Assembly: GCA_012719125.1 (NCBI GenBank)
Contig: JAAYAY010000328.1
Location: forward strand, 62,001-126,000
DNA length: 64,000 bases
From: Planctomycetaceae bacterium
GTDB taxonomy: Bacteria > Planctomycetota > Planctomycetia > Pirellulales > Thermoguttaceae
Direction: 5' to 3'
Of the stretch, positions 25,901-33,731 are shown in pieces. Within the stretch, counting starts at the first letter, position 1. Each line of letters begins with the position of its first letter. The translations under genes and the position numbers were made by a program. The notes under the pieces are model-generated. The model did not search any database, was not told where the DNA came from, and saw nothing but the letters and a program-made list of their open reading frames with translations.

Positions 25901-26544
25901 GCAATCAGGCCAAGCAGCCCGGCGGTACCGGAAAGGGCGACGGGGCCACCGGAGACGACACGCCCGGAGAGCAGCCCCAGCAATCACCGCAGCCCTCTCA
26001 GAATCAGCAACCCGGACCCCAGCAACCCAACGACGCGCCTGGCAGTCCATCCAGCAGCGACCCCAGCCAGCGGGGCGCGACCGATCCCAAGACCCACCAG
26101 CCCGGCGGAACCGGTGAAACGCAGGGCCCGGGCCAGGGCGCCGATCAGCCTCCCGGCCCCGAGGCCGCCAACAAGGAGTACGCCGACAAGGCCACCAACC
26201 TCGCCCTGGAGTACCTCGAAGACCAGTTGAACAAGACCGATCCGAACCAGGAACTGCTCGATCGTCTCGGCTGGACCCGCCAGGACCTGGAACGATTCCT
26301 CCGCCGCTGGCAGGAGATGAAGGCCGCCGCCAAGGAAACCGGTTCCACAGGGGAAGATGCCCGGCAGGAACTCGACGACGCGCTCAAGAGCCTGGGCCTG
26401 CGGCCCAAGCAGACCACCATCGAAAGCGGGCAACTCAACCAGGATTCCGATACCAAGATCGAGTCGATCCGCTCCAACCCTCCGCCCGCCTGGCGAGAAC
26501 TGTTCCAGGAATACACCAAGTCGATCGGCTCGGGTGAGAAGTGA
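22963..26544 (+). CDS. Giant membrane-anchored protein with Gly/Pro/Gln-rich low-complexity region
   Basis: A 1193-aa protein resembling planctomycete DUF4175-like membrane proteins. Residues 40-105 hold two membrane helices, with a further one at about 172-190. A beta-rich extracytoplasmic region (about 205-545) follows, including VDSVRYIYPPYTKLPERTV and repeated Ig-like stretches. Residues of roughly 545-1065 are low complexity, dominated by Gly, Pro, Gln, Glu, Asp, Ser and Asn, with almost no large hydrophobics. A folded helical C-terminus (YADKATNLALEYLEDQL..., DRLGWTRQDLERFLRRW) closes it. Start ATG 22963 has an AGAGGG site. Such genes commonly travel with MoxR-BatA type operons, but here it is alone. 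Probable envelope or periplasm-spanning role; function unknown. Confidence 0.85.
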   Translation: MVSPTLTPPEAPSKLPSDPLVATIDKRIRQTRRQLRFNDFAAGLIALLAGVLGYLFLAAVADHWLVAGGLGFAGRLLLFLGLVVGAGWYCYRVLIPPLAYQVNPIYAAKALEQARPSIKNGLINLLLLRREAKTRHESSLAQRVIESLQATTADEVAKIPAEVAVDRIHLIRRGYLLVAMVALAAFYLVLSPKSPMPSFGRVLWPWARIAAPSRVHIDQVAPGDATVFQGRSVTVSAAVEGLRPGEEVLLLFSTEDGQIVDQAIPLEPGEGHNRFECKLPPSQAGLQQSLLYRLTAGDCTTVDYTLRMEVPPTIVVDSVRYIYPPYTKLPERTVSDAADIRAVEGTRITVQATANRKIQWAGIEMDDAADQRVRMRANGQQALGEFTLKLSGDQSPRWYQIRFAESETGENRENLDPVRHRIEVFPDLAPQVRLVEAPADEAAIPLDGLAEMKIEASDPDFALSRVALLAQRDGRPLAIPLLLDRTDTQSGHEGRFEAVYPFEPAKLRLRVGDEIEYRAVAEDNRQPQRNRTETEPRRLKIGPPERSNPQQSQDPAEGTSPDPQGKPQGQQPGQDPQNPNETGKSEGAEKQPGQNDPNQPAEQGKEGAESQQQPGESGAGEKQDQGGEGKNGEKGESTEQSGQPGQGEKQQDQNQEGPEGEKQDQPFDPENAGEVFEEILKQREKEMQQGGEQPKNGNQPGQNAEPQPKPNEQSESGDNESAGKPQAGEQSEDAKEHEGDSDVPPNRTEQGGEEGGEQGLPSPEGMEGAAGQPGGTSPNDPQNQSSDTPSDSGGGKPTGKPGKGETSPDAETVDGQVKPEDLQNADIESMERQPADPGDGKDPDFSQKPQPGSPQGGESGKTGSTEKPEDARPTPMPQEANQPNAEKPTGSQNVEPKEKSEATSPSQSRKQSDQNQRDPAEGDRSGDGGEGGGQDSDRTGLGNPGSSTPDEEGGQPGGEKGEGETGPGAGDKIPTDQATGNQAKQPGGTGKGDGATGDDTPGEQPQQSPQPSQNQQPGPQQPNDAPGSPSSSDPSQRGATDPKTHQPGGTGETQGPGQGADQPPGPEAANKEYADKATNLALEYLEDQLNKTDPNQELLDRLGWTRQDLERFLRRWQEMKAAAKETGSTGEDARQELDDALKSLGLRPKQTTIESGQLNQDSDTKIESIRSNPPPAWRELFQEYTKSIGSGEK

Positions 26545-26585
26545 ATCCCTCACAGCCCACTCGTCCACCAGTTCATGGCGCCAGG

Positions 26586-26690
26586 CCAACCCGACGCGTA
26601 AGCGACGACCGAGACTCTCCCAACCCGACGCGTAAGCGACGACCGAGCCTCTCCCAACCCGACGCGTAAGCGAGGACCGAGCAGCCGTCC
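26586..26690. repeat. Three-unit tandem repeat (34-nt period)
   Basis: CCAACCCGACGCGTAAGCGA repeated at 26586, 26620 and 26654, each followed by a CGACCGAG-type linker. Same core as the arrays at 18495 and 22441. Confidence 0.88.
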
Positions 26691-26695
26691 CTCTC

Positions 26696-26750
26696 TTCCG
26701 CCCCGAAGGGGCACCAACATATCAGCCCAGGGCACCGCCCTGGGACGCTT
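26696..26750. repeat. Composite dispersed repeat, short copy
   Basis: TCTTCCGCCCCGAAGGGGC followed by ATATCAGCCCAGGGC and CGCCCTGGG. It matches the first two blocks of 18697-18850. Each block is a small hairpin (GCCCCGAAGGGGC, CCCAGGGCaCCGCCCTGGG). Confidence 0.85.
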
Positions 26751-26769
26751 CCACTGTTCAATTTTCCCC

Positions 26770-26797
26770 TTGACAAATAAGTGTAAATCTGTATACT
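26770..26797 (+). promoter_or_regulatory. Sigma-70-like promoter with no recognised gene downstream
   Basis: TTGACA (26770-26775), a 16-nt spacer and TATACT (26792-26797): an almost consensus housekeeping promoter. The -10 overlaps the palindrome GTATAC, a common half of GntR-type operators. No gene follows on the plus strand; the downstream DNA is C-rich and G-poor. A related element lies at 52394-52421 on the minus strand. Confidence 0.6.
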
Positions 26798-26799
26798 AA

Positions 26800-27157
26800 C
26801 ACCACCCTCGACAAACCCCATAACAGAATCCCCCTCCACCAGAAATTCCCTTGTCGTCCATTCCCCTGTCAAATGCCCGACCCACACCCGCAGAATCGCC
26901 GCCCAGCCACCCCCCAAACAAGCCAAAAGTACCCAAAGAAAAGAATGCGCGCATCAATGGCATCAATGACAACAATGCCCACCGCGCATCCAACACCGTA
27001 GTAACCCCATCCAAAACAGCCCCCGCCACCCGATATTGGCAAAACCGACGTCGTGTTGACCAAAACCGCACCACCCCGTAGGCCGCCTCTCCCGAGCCGA
27101 CCACACGAACCGCCGTACGACTCGGCGCCGCGGAAACCCAAGCCGCCGCCGCCGACC
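26800..27157. other. C-rich, G-poor intergenic tract (possible Rho-utilisation region)
   Basis: About 350 nt with no gene. The plus strand is dominated by C and A, and G is about one base in eight over 26821-26940. It follows the promoter at 26770 and the giant gene, and it faces the convergent AraC-type gene. C-rich, G-poor unstructured RNA is the hallmark of Rho loading sites, so it may end plus-strand transcription. This is an inference from composition alone. Confidence 0.45.
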
Positions 27158-28090
27158 CTACGTCCCGCTCGGCCCCCCATTGCCGAACGCCCGGGCGCGG
27201 TGTTCCGACGGCAGAATCCCCTCCCGGGCCAGAAACGTGGCGCGCATCCGTTGCTCGCTCGAGAACCCGGCCAGGTGGGTGACCACTTTGATCGGCAGAT
27301 CGGTCTCCTCCAGCAGCCGTTTCGCCCGGCTCAGACGGCAGTCGTTGATCTCGTCGAGAATCGACTGACCGCGTTCGGCCGTGAAACGCCGTTCGAGCGT
27401 CCGCCGATTGACGCCCAAGGCCTGGGCGATCTTGGGAACGGTGATCGGATAGTGACTCCGCGTCCAGATGAACCCAACCGCCTGGGCGACGATCGGATCA
27501 ACGAGTTCGGCGTGTCTGGCGGCGGCGGAAACCTGGGCGGGCTCGTCCGCCATGGCCGCCTCGATCGCCGTGGCCAGCAACGACATGGCGTGCAGAGAAA
27601 GGAGCAAGGAGTTCTCAGCCGGATTGCTGTGAATCCTCTCAAGCAGCCGGTCGAAGGCCGCCTTCACTTTGCACGGATCGTCGGCCTTGCGGACCGCCGA
27701 CGCTGCTTCGACCGGTCCGTTTTCCATGAACCGATGGGCAAGCTCGCCGTTGAACGACAGCCAGCGTTCCGTCCAGCCGACCTGCGGATCGGGCTGGTAG
27801 CGGTGCCACACCCCCGGAAACAGAAACATCAACCCCCCGTCCTGCACCGTCACCCTCCCCGTCTCCTGCGACTCGAACATCCCCCTGCCGTCCGTCACCA
27901 GCAACACCTGAAACTCGGGCAACGTCCGCCCAAGCTGCCAGCGAAAATCGTACGGCCCCGGGTGTCCGGCCGGCGGATAGGCCTGCCCGGCCCGAATCGT
28001 GACCCGCCCGGCCCCCGTGACATAGATCCCCCAATCGATCGCCTGATCGTCCACCGGAAGGTAGTGATGAAAGTCCTGCGGGCAAGTCAT
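27158..28090 (-). CDS. AraC-family transcriptional regulator, XylR-like
   Basis: A 310-aa DNA-binding regulator. The N-terminal half is an AraC-type cupin sensor (TVQDGGLMFLFPGVWHRYQP). The C-terminal two helix-turn-helix motifs are VPKIAQALGVNRRTLERRF and KVVTHLAGFSSEQRMRATF, followed by the family's ILPSEHR end. The overall layout (DNA-binding domain at the C-terminus, short effector domain) is that of sugar-responsive XylR-like regulators common in Planctomycetes. Start: ATG 28090, with a -10/-35 pair about 150 nt upstream. It diverges from the DUF1559 cluster, which is a possible target. The effector is unknown. Confidence 0.88.
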   Translation of the reverse strand: MTCPQDFHHYLPVDDQAIDWGIYVTGAGRVTIRAGQAYPPAGHPGPYDFRWQLGRTLPEFQVLLVTDGRGMFESQETGRVTVQDGGLMFLFPGVWHRYQPDPQVGWTERWLSFNGELAHRFMENGPVEAASAVRKADDPCKVKAAFDRLLERIHSNPAENSLLLSLHAMSLLATAIEAAMADEPAQVSAAARHAELVDPIVAQAVGFIWTRSHYPITVPKIAQALGVNRRTLERRFTAERGQSILDEINDCRLSRAKRLLEETDLPIKVVTHLAGFSSEQRMRATFLAREGILPSEHRARAFGNGGPSGT

Positions 28091-28566
28091 CGCGTGGTGG
28101 TTGCCATGAAAGAGCCCCGGGATGCCGTCTCCTCGCCGCCGGTCGCCGTTGACACAGCCACAGTCCGAACCGGGCCGCAGCAATCGTGCGGCCTTCTGTC
28201 GCAAAGCAATCGAGAACCGCCCCTGATTGCAAGGATGTATTATACCAGTATCAGCAGCCGTTGGCCAGCAGATCCCAGGACATCTTCTTAACCTATTTTG
28301 TAGATTATACTTTGAGTCAGACGATACTTCAAAGACAAGGCCTGCGGGGCTAACAGCAGTAGCAATGCGGTTGTCGCAAAGCAATTGCCGAAATTCCTTG
28401 TATCCTTGTGAGAATCCGATACGATAAACACCTGGTGAAGCTAGACACTTGTGGGGATGTCGGGGGTGTTGCCGCACCCATGTCGTTCGCATGGTTATTG
28501 GTGGCGACGGGACTCGGCATTTCTTCTACTGCTCTATATCCTTTTCTTTTGCGTGGGAGAGATGTT
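28091..28566. other. Divergent intergenic region between the AraC gene and the DUF1559 cluster
   Basis: About 475 nt. It contains the minus-strand promoter at 28239-28267 and must hold the promoter for the DUF1559 cluster; a weak TTGTAT-N16-TACGAT pair lies near 28400-28427. GGGAGAG precedes the cluster's first ATG. It is locally A/T-richer than its surroundings (28280-28320). No gene was recognised. Confidence 0.5.
28239..28267 (-). promoter_or_regulatory. Probable promoter of the AraC-type gene
   Basis: On the minus strand TGGCCA (28262-28267), 17-nt spacer, TATAAT (28239-28244). The -10 is perfect and the -35 is 4 of 6. It leaves a 5' leader of about 150 nt. Confidence 0.55.
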
Positions 28567-29598
28567 ATGAAGAGACCAGTCTCATTGAGGACCGGCTTCA
28601 CGCTGGTCGAATTACTGGTGGTTATCGCCATCATCGGCATCTTGATCGCCCTGTTGTTGCCTGCGGTTCAAGCCGCTCGAGAGGCCGCACGCAGAGCGCA
28701 GTGCACGAACAATCTCAAGCAGATTGGTGTGGCGTTGCACAACTATCACGATACCTACAAGTGTTTTGCACCGGGATATATTTGCGAACCCTATGGCCGT
28801 CCGAGCGGTACGCCCAACTCGCAGTGGGCTTGGGGGGCATTTATTCTGCCGTTCCTGGAACAGGGGGCGTTAGCCGACCAACTGCAAGTCGGCGACATTC
28901 CTCTGTGCGACGCCTTGACGCCGGGCGGCGTCTATGACCGCCTTGCCGTGATGCAGAATCCGTTGCCCGCTTTTTGCTGCCCGTCGGACCTTGGGCCGCT
29001 CGTCCACAAAGGCAACGACCCACTACAAGATCGAAACAACGTGTGGCAAAATGTGGCAAAGTCGAACTATGTCGGAGTGAACACAACCCGACGCTGGCAT
29101 TCCGGCGGGCGCATGACGGGGCCTGACATGGGGGAACCTTCTCAATGGAGTTCGCCTCCATCCGTCGCAAACCGTCCCAACGGGTGCTTCTTCCGCGACC
29201 GAGGCATCAAGATCAGTGATATCAAAGACGGAACAAGCAACACCCTGCTTATCGGAGAACGTGCTTTTGAAATCAACGATCCCACCGGAGCCCCGATTGT
29301 CTGCCGTGCAGGAGTGGTCTTTGGCAACATAGTCGAAAACGAGCAGTTGTCGATCCACCGCTCCCTGGGATCACTCGTTCTTCCTATCAATGTGCCTGAC
29401 TTCGCATCCTGCGTACGCGGTTTCGCCGGCATACATCCCGGCGGCATCAATTTCGTCTTTGCCGATGGCAGCGTACATTTCATTTCGGAGACCATAGACC
29501 ACAAGCCCGCTATGGTGGCCGGCGGCACCGATGCCGTCGACAGCACGTTGGAACGACTTGGGGCCCGAGACGACGGCCAACCGGTCGGTGACATTTAG
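28567..29598 (+). CDS. DUF1559 prepilin-like protein, first copy
   Basis: A 343-aa secreted protein with a type IV pilin-like N-terminus: RTGFTLVELLVVIAIIG followed by a long hydrophobic helix and AAREAARRAQCTNN. The GFTLVE site is the prepilin-peptidase cleavage and methylation signal. The rest is the planctomycete DUF1559 / SBP_bac_10 domain, ending with HPGGINFVFADGSVHFISE (the H-x-G-G-x-N-x-x-x-x-DGS motif). These proteins are abundant in Planctomycetes and are thought to be pseudopilin-like surface or secretion components; the exact job is unknown. ATG 28567 has GGGAGAG upstream. It is the first of a cluster with a small lipoprotein and a second DUF1559 copy. Confidence 0.92.
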   Translation: MKRPVSLRTGFTLVELLVVIAIIGILIALLLPAVQAAREAARRAQCTNNLKQIGVALHNYHDTYKCFAPGYICEPYGRPSGTPNSQWAWGAFILPFLEQGALADQLQVGDIPLCDALTPGGVYDRLAVMQNPLPAFCCPSDLGPLVHKGNDPLQDRNNVWQNVAKSNYVGVNTTRRWHSGGRMTGPDMGEPSQWSSPPSVANRPNGCFFRDRGIKISDIKDGTSNTLLIGERAFEINDPTGAPIVCRAGVVFGNIVENEQLSIHRSLGSLVLPINVPDFASCVRGFAGIHPGGINFVFADGSVHFISETIDHKPAMVAGGTDAVDSTLERLGARDDGQPVGDI

Positions 29599-29713
29599 CA
29601 ATCGTTTTTTTGGGCACGCAACGGGAGGACGGTGACGGAGCGGCACCAGGAATACTGACGTCGCCCGACGCCGTCTCGCCCCGCCAAGTTTTAGTGAGAA
29701 AGCAGGAATTGTC

Positions 29714-30127
29714 ATGACTCGGAGCTCCTTCTTACTTGCCACGGTAGTCCTCGCCATGCTCTTCGTTTCTGGATGCGGCGGCGGCGGGCCTGAACTCGGA
29801 CGCGTATCGGGAACCGTCACGATCGACGGAAAGCCTGCCGCGAACGTCAAGGTGTCTTTCACCCCGGTGGACGGCGGACGTTCGTCGATGGCCACAACCG
29901 ACGCAAACGGCCAATACGAACTTGCGTTCAGCACCACGGAGAAAGGCGCTCTGGTTGGTTCCCACGATGCCGGCATTCTGCCCGCGGAGCCTGGAGTGGA
30001 CGTAGGCACCGGGTCGGGAAGCGAGATGCTCGTGGATACCTCAATTCCCCAGAAATACGTTGACGCCAAGAAGAAAGTCGAAGTCAAGGCGGGGAGCAAC
30101 ACGATCGACTTGACCTATCCCGAATGA
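29714..30127 (+). CDS. Carboxypeptidase-regulatory-like lipoprotein
   Basis: A 137-aa lipoprotein. Signal peptide with lipobox VSGC (Cys20) followed by a Gly-rich linker. The mature part GRVSGTVTIDGKPAANVKVSF is the start of a transthyretin-like (carboxypeptidase regulatory-like) beta-sandwich common beside DUF1559 genes; it ends IDLTYPE. It is likely anchored in the envelope and may bind or support the DUF1559 protein. It sits between two DUF1559 genes with gaps of about 115 and 130 nt, consistent with one operon. Confidence 0.82.
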   Translation: MTRSSFLLATVVLAMLFVSGCGGGGPELGRVSGTVTIDGKPAANVKVSFTPVDGGRSSMATTDANGQYELAFSTTEKGALVGSHDAGILPAEPGVDVGTGSGSEMLVDTSIPQKYVDAKKKVEVKAGSNTIDLTYPE

Positions 30128-30254
30128 AGAAACCTCCGTGAAGTCTTCGGACGCATGACAGAAGGGGAAGTAACGATCTGCCGCTGTCGGCGCAAACTGA
30201 TGCCGGGTCCAGCGCCTCTATATCTTTCAATTCAACATCTGCACGGAGAGACTC

Positions 30255-31274
30255 ATGAGAAGATCCCACTCGTCAAGAACCGGCTTCACGCTGGTCGAAC
30301 TCCTGGTGGTTATCGCCATCATTGGTATCCTGATCGCCCTTTTGTTGCCTGCGGTTCAGGCCGCCCGCGAGGCGGCACGGCGATCGCAGTGCACCAACAA
30401 TGCGAAGCAGATCGCACTCGCCTGCCACAACTACGCAGATTCCTTCAAGACTTTCCCACCGCGTGCAGTGTGGGGTTACGAAATAGGAACGCCGCCGTAC
30501 CGCCACTACCACCACACCTGGCTCACCATGGTCCTCCCGTTCATGGAGCAACAAGGCCTGTACGACAGCGTTGACTTCCAGCTCCCCGCGTGGGGGCAGC
30601 CCCACGTGCAACAGGTCGTCGCCGGCCTGCTGTGCCCCTCCGACGTCGGCTACAACAAGCCCAGCCAAACTCACAACCTTGCATGGACCAACTACGCCGG
30701 ATGCGAAGGCTTCGACTGGTGGGAGGCGAGGAATGTGGGCACACCCTATTTGCCGGTGGCGTCGAGGGTCCGGCCGCTCTTCTCTTGCGAAAACGACCCT
30801 GCTCTCGGTTCCGGGGGCAGGAGACCCGAAGCCTACGATACCGCCGACATCGTGGATGGCACATCGAATACCGTGCTTGCAGTCGAGATTACCAGCTATG
30901 GATTCATCAACACCGGCGGCTTGGATAAGATGGGAGATGGAGTCCCAATTAATTCTGCAAACACTTATACTTGCGCTGCATTCGTTGACGTCACCACGGA
31001 CGGTGCCATTGGCGCCGGCCCGTGGACCAAAGCCGACGGCAGCGGACAAGGCACGTGGATCTACCAATGGGGCGTCGGCACTGCCATGCGCGGTCCTATC
31101 TTCATGATTCGCGGCGGTCTCAACAGCCACCCCTACGGCTGCAACAGCTTGCATCCCGGCGGAGCGAATTTCGCCCTGTGCGATGGTTCCGTCCGCTTCA
31201 CTGCTGAGACCTTGGACTATGCAACGTTCAACTACCTTTGTAGCATGGCCGACCGGAGGCCTATTGAAAAGTAG
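30255..31274 (+). CDS. DUF1559 prepilin-like protein, second copy
   Basis: A 339-aa paralogue of the 28567 gene. It has the same N-terminal pilin segment (RTGFTLVELLVVIAIIG) and AAREAARRSQCTNN, and the same C-terminal HPGGANFALCDGSVRFTAE motif. The middle is diverged. Nucleotide sequence is almost identical to the first copy over about 100 nt of the signal region, showing tandem duplication with conservation or conversion of the leader. ATG 30255 follows GGAGAG. Function as for the first copy: exported pseudopilin-like protein of unknown role. Confidence 0.92.
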   Translation: MRRSHSSRTGFTLVELLVVIAIIGILIALLLPAVQAAREAARRSQCTNNAKQIALACHNYADSFKTFPPRAVWGYEIGTPPYRHYHHTWLTMVLPFMEQQGLYDSVDFQLPAWGQPHVQQVVAGLLCPSDVGYNKPSQTHNLAWTNYAGCEGFDWWEARNVGTPYLPVASRVRPLFSCENDPALGSGGRRPEAYDTADIVDGTSNTVLAVEITSYGFINTGGLDKMGDGVPINSANTYTCAAFVDVTTDGAIGAGPWTKADGSGQGTWIYQWGVGTAMRGPIFMIRGGLNSHPYGCNSLHPGGANFALCDGSVRFTAETLDYATFNYLCSMADRRPIEK

Positions 31275-31310
31275 TTTTTGGCGCAACAGAACAGAAAGGT
31301 GTCAAACAGG

Positions 31311-31478
31311 ATGAGAATGCGACTCTTAACGCTGGTGTTTGCCGTGGTCTTGTTTCCGGCAGTGCTGGGTTGTGGTGGATCGGGCGAGAGTAGCTACAAG
31401 GATCGCCAAGGCACCGTTGACCAAGAAAACGTCCAAATCGAAATGCCCGGCGAGCCCGGTTCGGAATCCAAACCCTGA
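31311..31478 (+). CDS. Very small lipoprotein closing the DUF1559 cluster
   Basis: A 55-aa precursor: MRMRLLTLVFAVVLFPAV then LGC lipobox, GGSGESSYKDRQGTVDQ and an acidic/proline tail. After processing only about 35 residues remain. It is immediately downstream of the second DUF1559 gene (36 nt) and upstream of a strong terminator, so it is probably the last gene of that unit. ATG 31317 is an alternative start. Function unknown. Confidence 0.65.
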   Translation: MRMRLLTLVFAVVLFPAVLGCGGSGESSYKDRQGTVDQENVQIEMPGEPGSESKP

Positions 31479-31502
31479 CACACTTGGCTCAACATTGTGA
31501 GC

Positions 31503-31551
31503 CGGCAGGCCGGAGACTCCCAGACGACTCTCCGGCCTTGCCGTTTTCTTT
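31503..31551 (+). terminator. Strong intrinsic terminator of the DUF1559 cluster
   Basis: CGGCAGGCCGGAGA pairs with TCTCCGGCCTTGCCG (one wobble) around an 11-nt loop, followed by TTTTCTTT. It lies 25 nt after the small lipoprotein stop. Confidence 0.9.
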
Positions 31552-31672
31552 GGTCTCGACCCTGGGCGAAGCAGACTCTGGATGATTACAATCGTCAAGT
31601 AATCGCAGGCGCGCAGGTGGTGTTCTCTTGCATTCACGCGTCTCTCCTGCCTCCCCAATCCCCCAATACGCC

Positions 31673-33274
31673 ATGTCCCCCACCGAAGCTCCCCGCTACC
31701 TCGCTCCCTTCCACCCCAAAGACGTCCCCCACTTCTTCACCGACATCCTCGTCATCGGCGGGGGATTGGCCGGGCTGCGAACGGCCCTGGCCGTCGATCC
31801 CAACCTCACCGCCCTGGTGATCACCAAAGACGGAATCGGGCACTCCAATAGCATGCAGGCCCAGGGCGGCATCGCCAGCGTGCTGGGCGAGGGCGATACC
31901 TTCGAGGAGCACGTGGCCGACACCCTCGAGGCCGGCGGGGCACTCTGCGACCGGGAGGTCGTCGAGCGGATCGTTCGCGAAGGACCCGAGCGAGTCCGCG
32001 AACTGATCCGCTGGGGCGCCAATTTCGACCGCTCGGGCGATCGCCTGGCCCTGGGACGCGAAGGGGGGCACGGTCACAACCGAATCGCCCACGCCCTCGG
32101 CGACGAAACCGGCAAGGAGGTCATGCGGGCGGTGATCGAACGGGCCCAAGCGGCCAAGAACGTCTACGTCTGGCAGAACACCTTCACCATCGACCTGCTC
32201 ACCCACGACGGCGTGTGCCGCGGCGCCATCGTCTGGAACCACCGCCACGGAAAGACGCTCATCTGGGCCAAGCAGACCGTGCTTTGCACGGGCGGCGTCG
32301 GACAGATCTATCGAGAAACCACCAATCCCGACGTGGCCACCGGCGACGGCGCCGCCATGGCCTACCGGGCCGGAGCCGAACTCCGCGACATGGAGTTCGT
32401 CCAGTTCCATCCGACCGTGCTCTACATCGCCGGCAGCAGCCGCTATCTGATCACCGAGGCCATGCGCGGCGAAGGGGCCTACCTGGTCGACCGCAAAGGG
32501 CACCGGTTCATGCCCGAGTACGACCCCCGGGCGGAACTCGCCCCGCGCGACGTCGTCAGTTGGGCCATCGTCAGTCAGATGGAACGGACCCGCCACCCCA
32601 ACGTCTACCTGGAACTGACGCACCTCGACCCCGACGCCGTCCGCAACCGCTTTCCGGGCATCGCGGCCATCTGCCGGAAGTTCGGCATCGATATCGCCAC
32701 CGACCGCATCCCCGTTCGCCCCGGCGCCCACTACATGATGGGGGGACTCACCGTCGACCGGGACTGCCGCACGACCCTGCCCGGCCTGTGGGCCGCCGGA
32801 GAGGCCACCTCCAGCGGACTGCACGGGGCTAACCGATTGGCCTCCAACAGCCTCCTGGAGGCCCTGGTCCACGGCGTGGCGGCCGGTACCGGGGCGTCGC
32901 GTGACGCCATGGATATGGACGACGACTTCCGCGTCCCCCCCGTCGACAACCCCCGGGTCGCCCCGAGCGGGGAGAATCTCGACTTGATCGATATCCGCAA
33001 CTCGCTCAAGAGCCTGATGTGGCGAGACGTAGGGGTCCGCCGCGACGCCGAAGGCCTCGAAGACGCCGTCGAGAACATCCGCCGCTGGTCGAGCTACGTG
33101 CTGGCCGAACAGTTCTACGATCCCGGCGGGTGGGAACTCCAAAACATGCTCTGCGTTGCCCGCCTCATGATCGACGCGGCCCTCGAGCGCCGGGAAACCC
33201 GCGGCTGCCATGTCCGTGTCGATTTCCCCAACCCCGACGAAACCCGGTGCCGTCACACGACGTTCCGCCGATAG
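31673..33274 (+). CDS. nadB: L-aspartate oxidase
   Basis: A 533-aa FAD enzyme that oxidises L-aspartate to iminoaspartate, the first step of NAD biosynthesis. FAD-binding GGGLAGLRTALA is at about 29-40. SMQAQGGIASVLGEGD, the active-site EGGHGHNRIAHALGDETG, and REDVVSWAI-like RDVVSWAIVSQ are typical. HYMMGGLTVDRDCRTTLPGL and AAGEATSSGLHGANRLASNS are the fumarate reductase/NadB fingerprints, with the catalytic Arg in the latter. The C-terminal helical domain is present. The ATG at 31673 lacks a clear ribosome site. No nadA or nadC is adjacent. Confidence 0.93.
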   Translation: MSPTEAPRYLAPFHPKDVPHFFTDILVIGGGLAGLRTALAVDPNLTALVITKDGIGHSNSMQAQGGIASVLGEGDTFEEHVADTLEAGGALCDREVVERIVREGPERVRELIRWGANFDRSGDRLALGREGGHGHNRIAHALGDETGKEVMRAVIERAQAAKNVYVWQNTFTIDLLTHDGVCRGAIVWNHRHGKTLIWAKQTVLCTGGVGQIYRETTNPDVATGDGAAMAYRAGAELRDMEFVQFHPTVLYIAGSSRYLITEAMRGEGAYLVDRKGHRFMPEYDPRAELAPRDVVSWAIVSQMERTRHPNVYLELTHLDPDAVRNRFPGIAAICRKFGIDIATDRIPVRPGAHYMMGGLTVDRDCRTTLPGLWAAGEATSSGLHGANRLASNSLLEALVHGVAAGTGASRDAMDMDDDFRVPPVDNPRVAPSGENLDLIDIRNSLKSLMWRDVGVRRDAEGLEDAVENIRRWSSYVLAEQFYDPGGWELQNMLCVARLMIDAALERRETRGCHVRVDFPNPDETRCRHTTFRR

Positions 33275-33731
33275 CGGAGTGCCGCAATGCCGCGACGGCC
33301 GACCGGCGGATGATTGACGGCCGCTCCCTGTTTTCTTTCCACTAGGATCTAACCGGTCATCGGTTTCATCCGACCGCCTTTTTTATAGGACACCACCCCC
33401 CCCGATATGCGGCATCCAGGCCTCGTGGCTGATGCAACCGATCGGATCGACAAGGGGTTCGGCCGATATCGTGCGAAAGCCCCGGCATTTCGGGATTTGC
33501 CGCACCTCTTTCCCCACCCCCGCTCGCTGCGTGACCTATCCTTCTGAAGAGCCCGCATCGCGGTGCGGCTCATGGTGCGGGGCAGGACAGATACGAAGCA
33601 GCTTCTCAGATCGGGAATTCCCGAACTCCCAGCCCGCCCATCGGCAGGCGGGACCGGAAGTGATCTTCGGCCATACGGCAGACCACAAGCAGCGATGGAA
33701 TCGCTATCTCCGGCCCAGACGAGAGGGAAAC
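33275..33731. other. Intergenic region after nadB
   Basis: About 455 nt. A probable nadB terminator lies at 33353-33384. The remainder (33390-33731) is GC-rich with several short inverted segments such as GGGAATTCCC near 33612 and GCCCGCCCATCGGCAGGCGGG near 33640. No gene or known RNA was recognised; the promoter of the HEAT-like gene should lie here. Confidence 0.5.
33353..33384 (+). terminator. Probable nadB terminator
   Basis: CGGT and CGG pair with CCG and ACCG around TTTCAT with a 3-nt bulge, followed by CCTTTTTT. Moderate hairpin, good T-tract. Confidence 0.55.
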
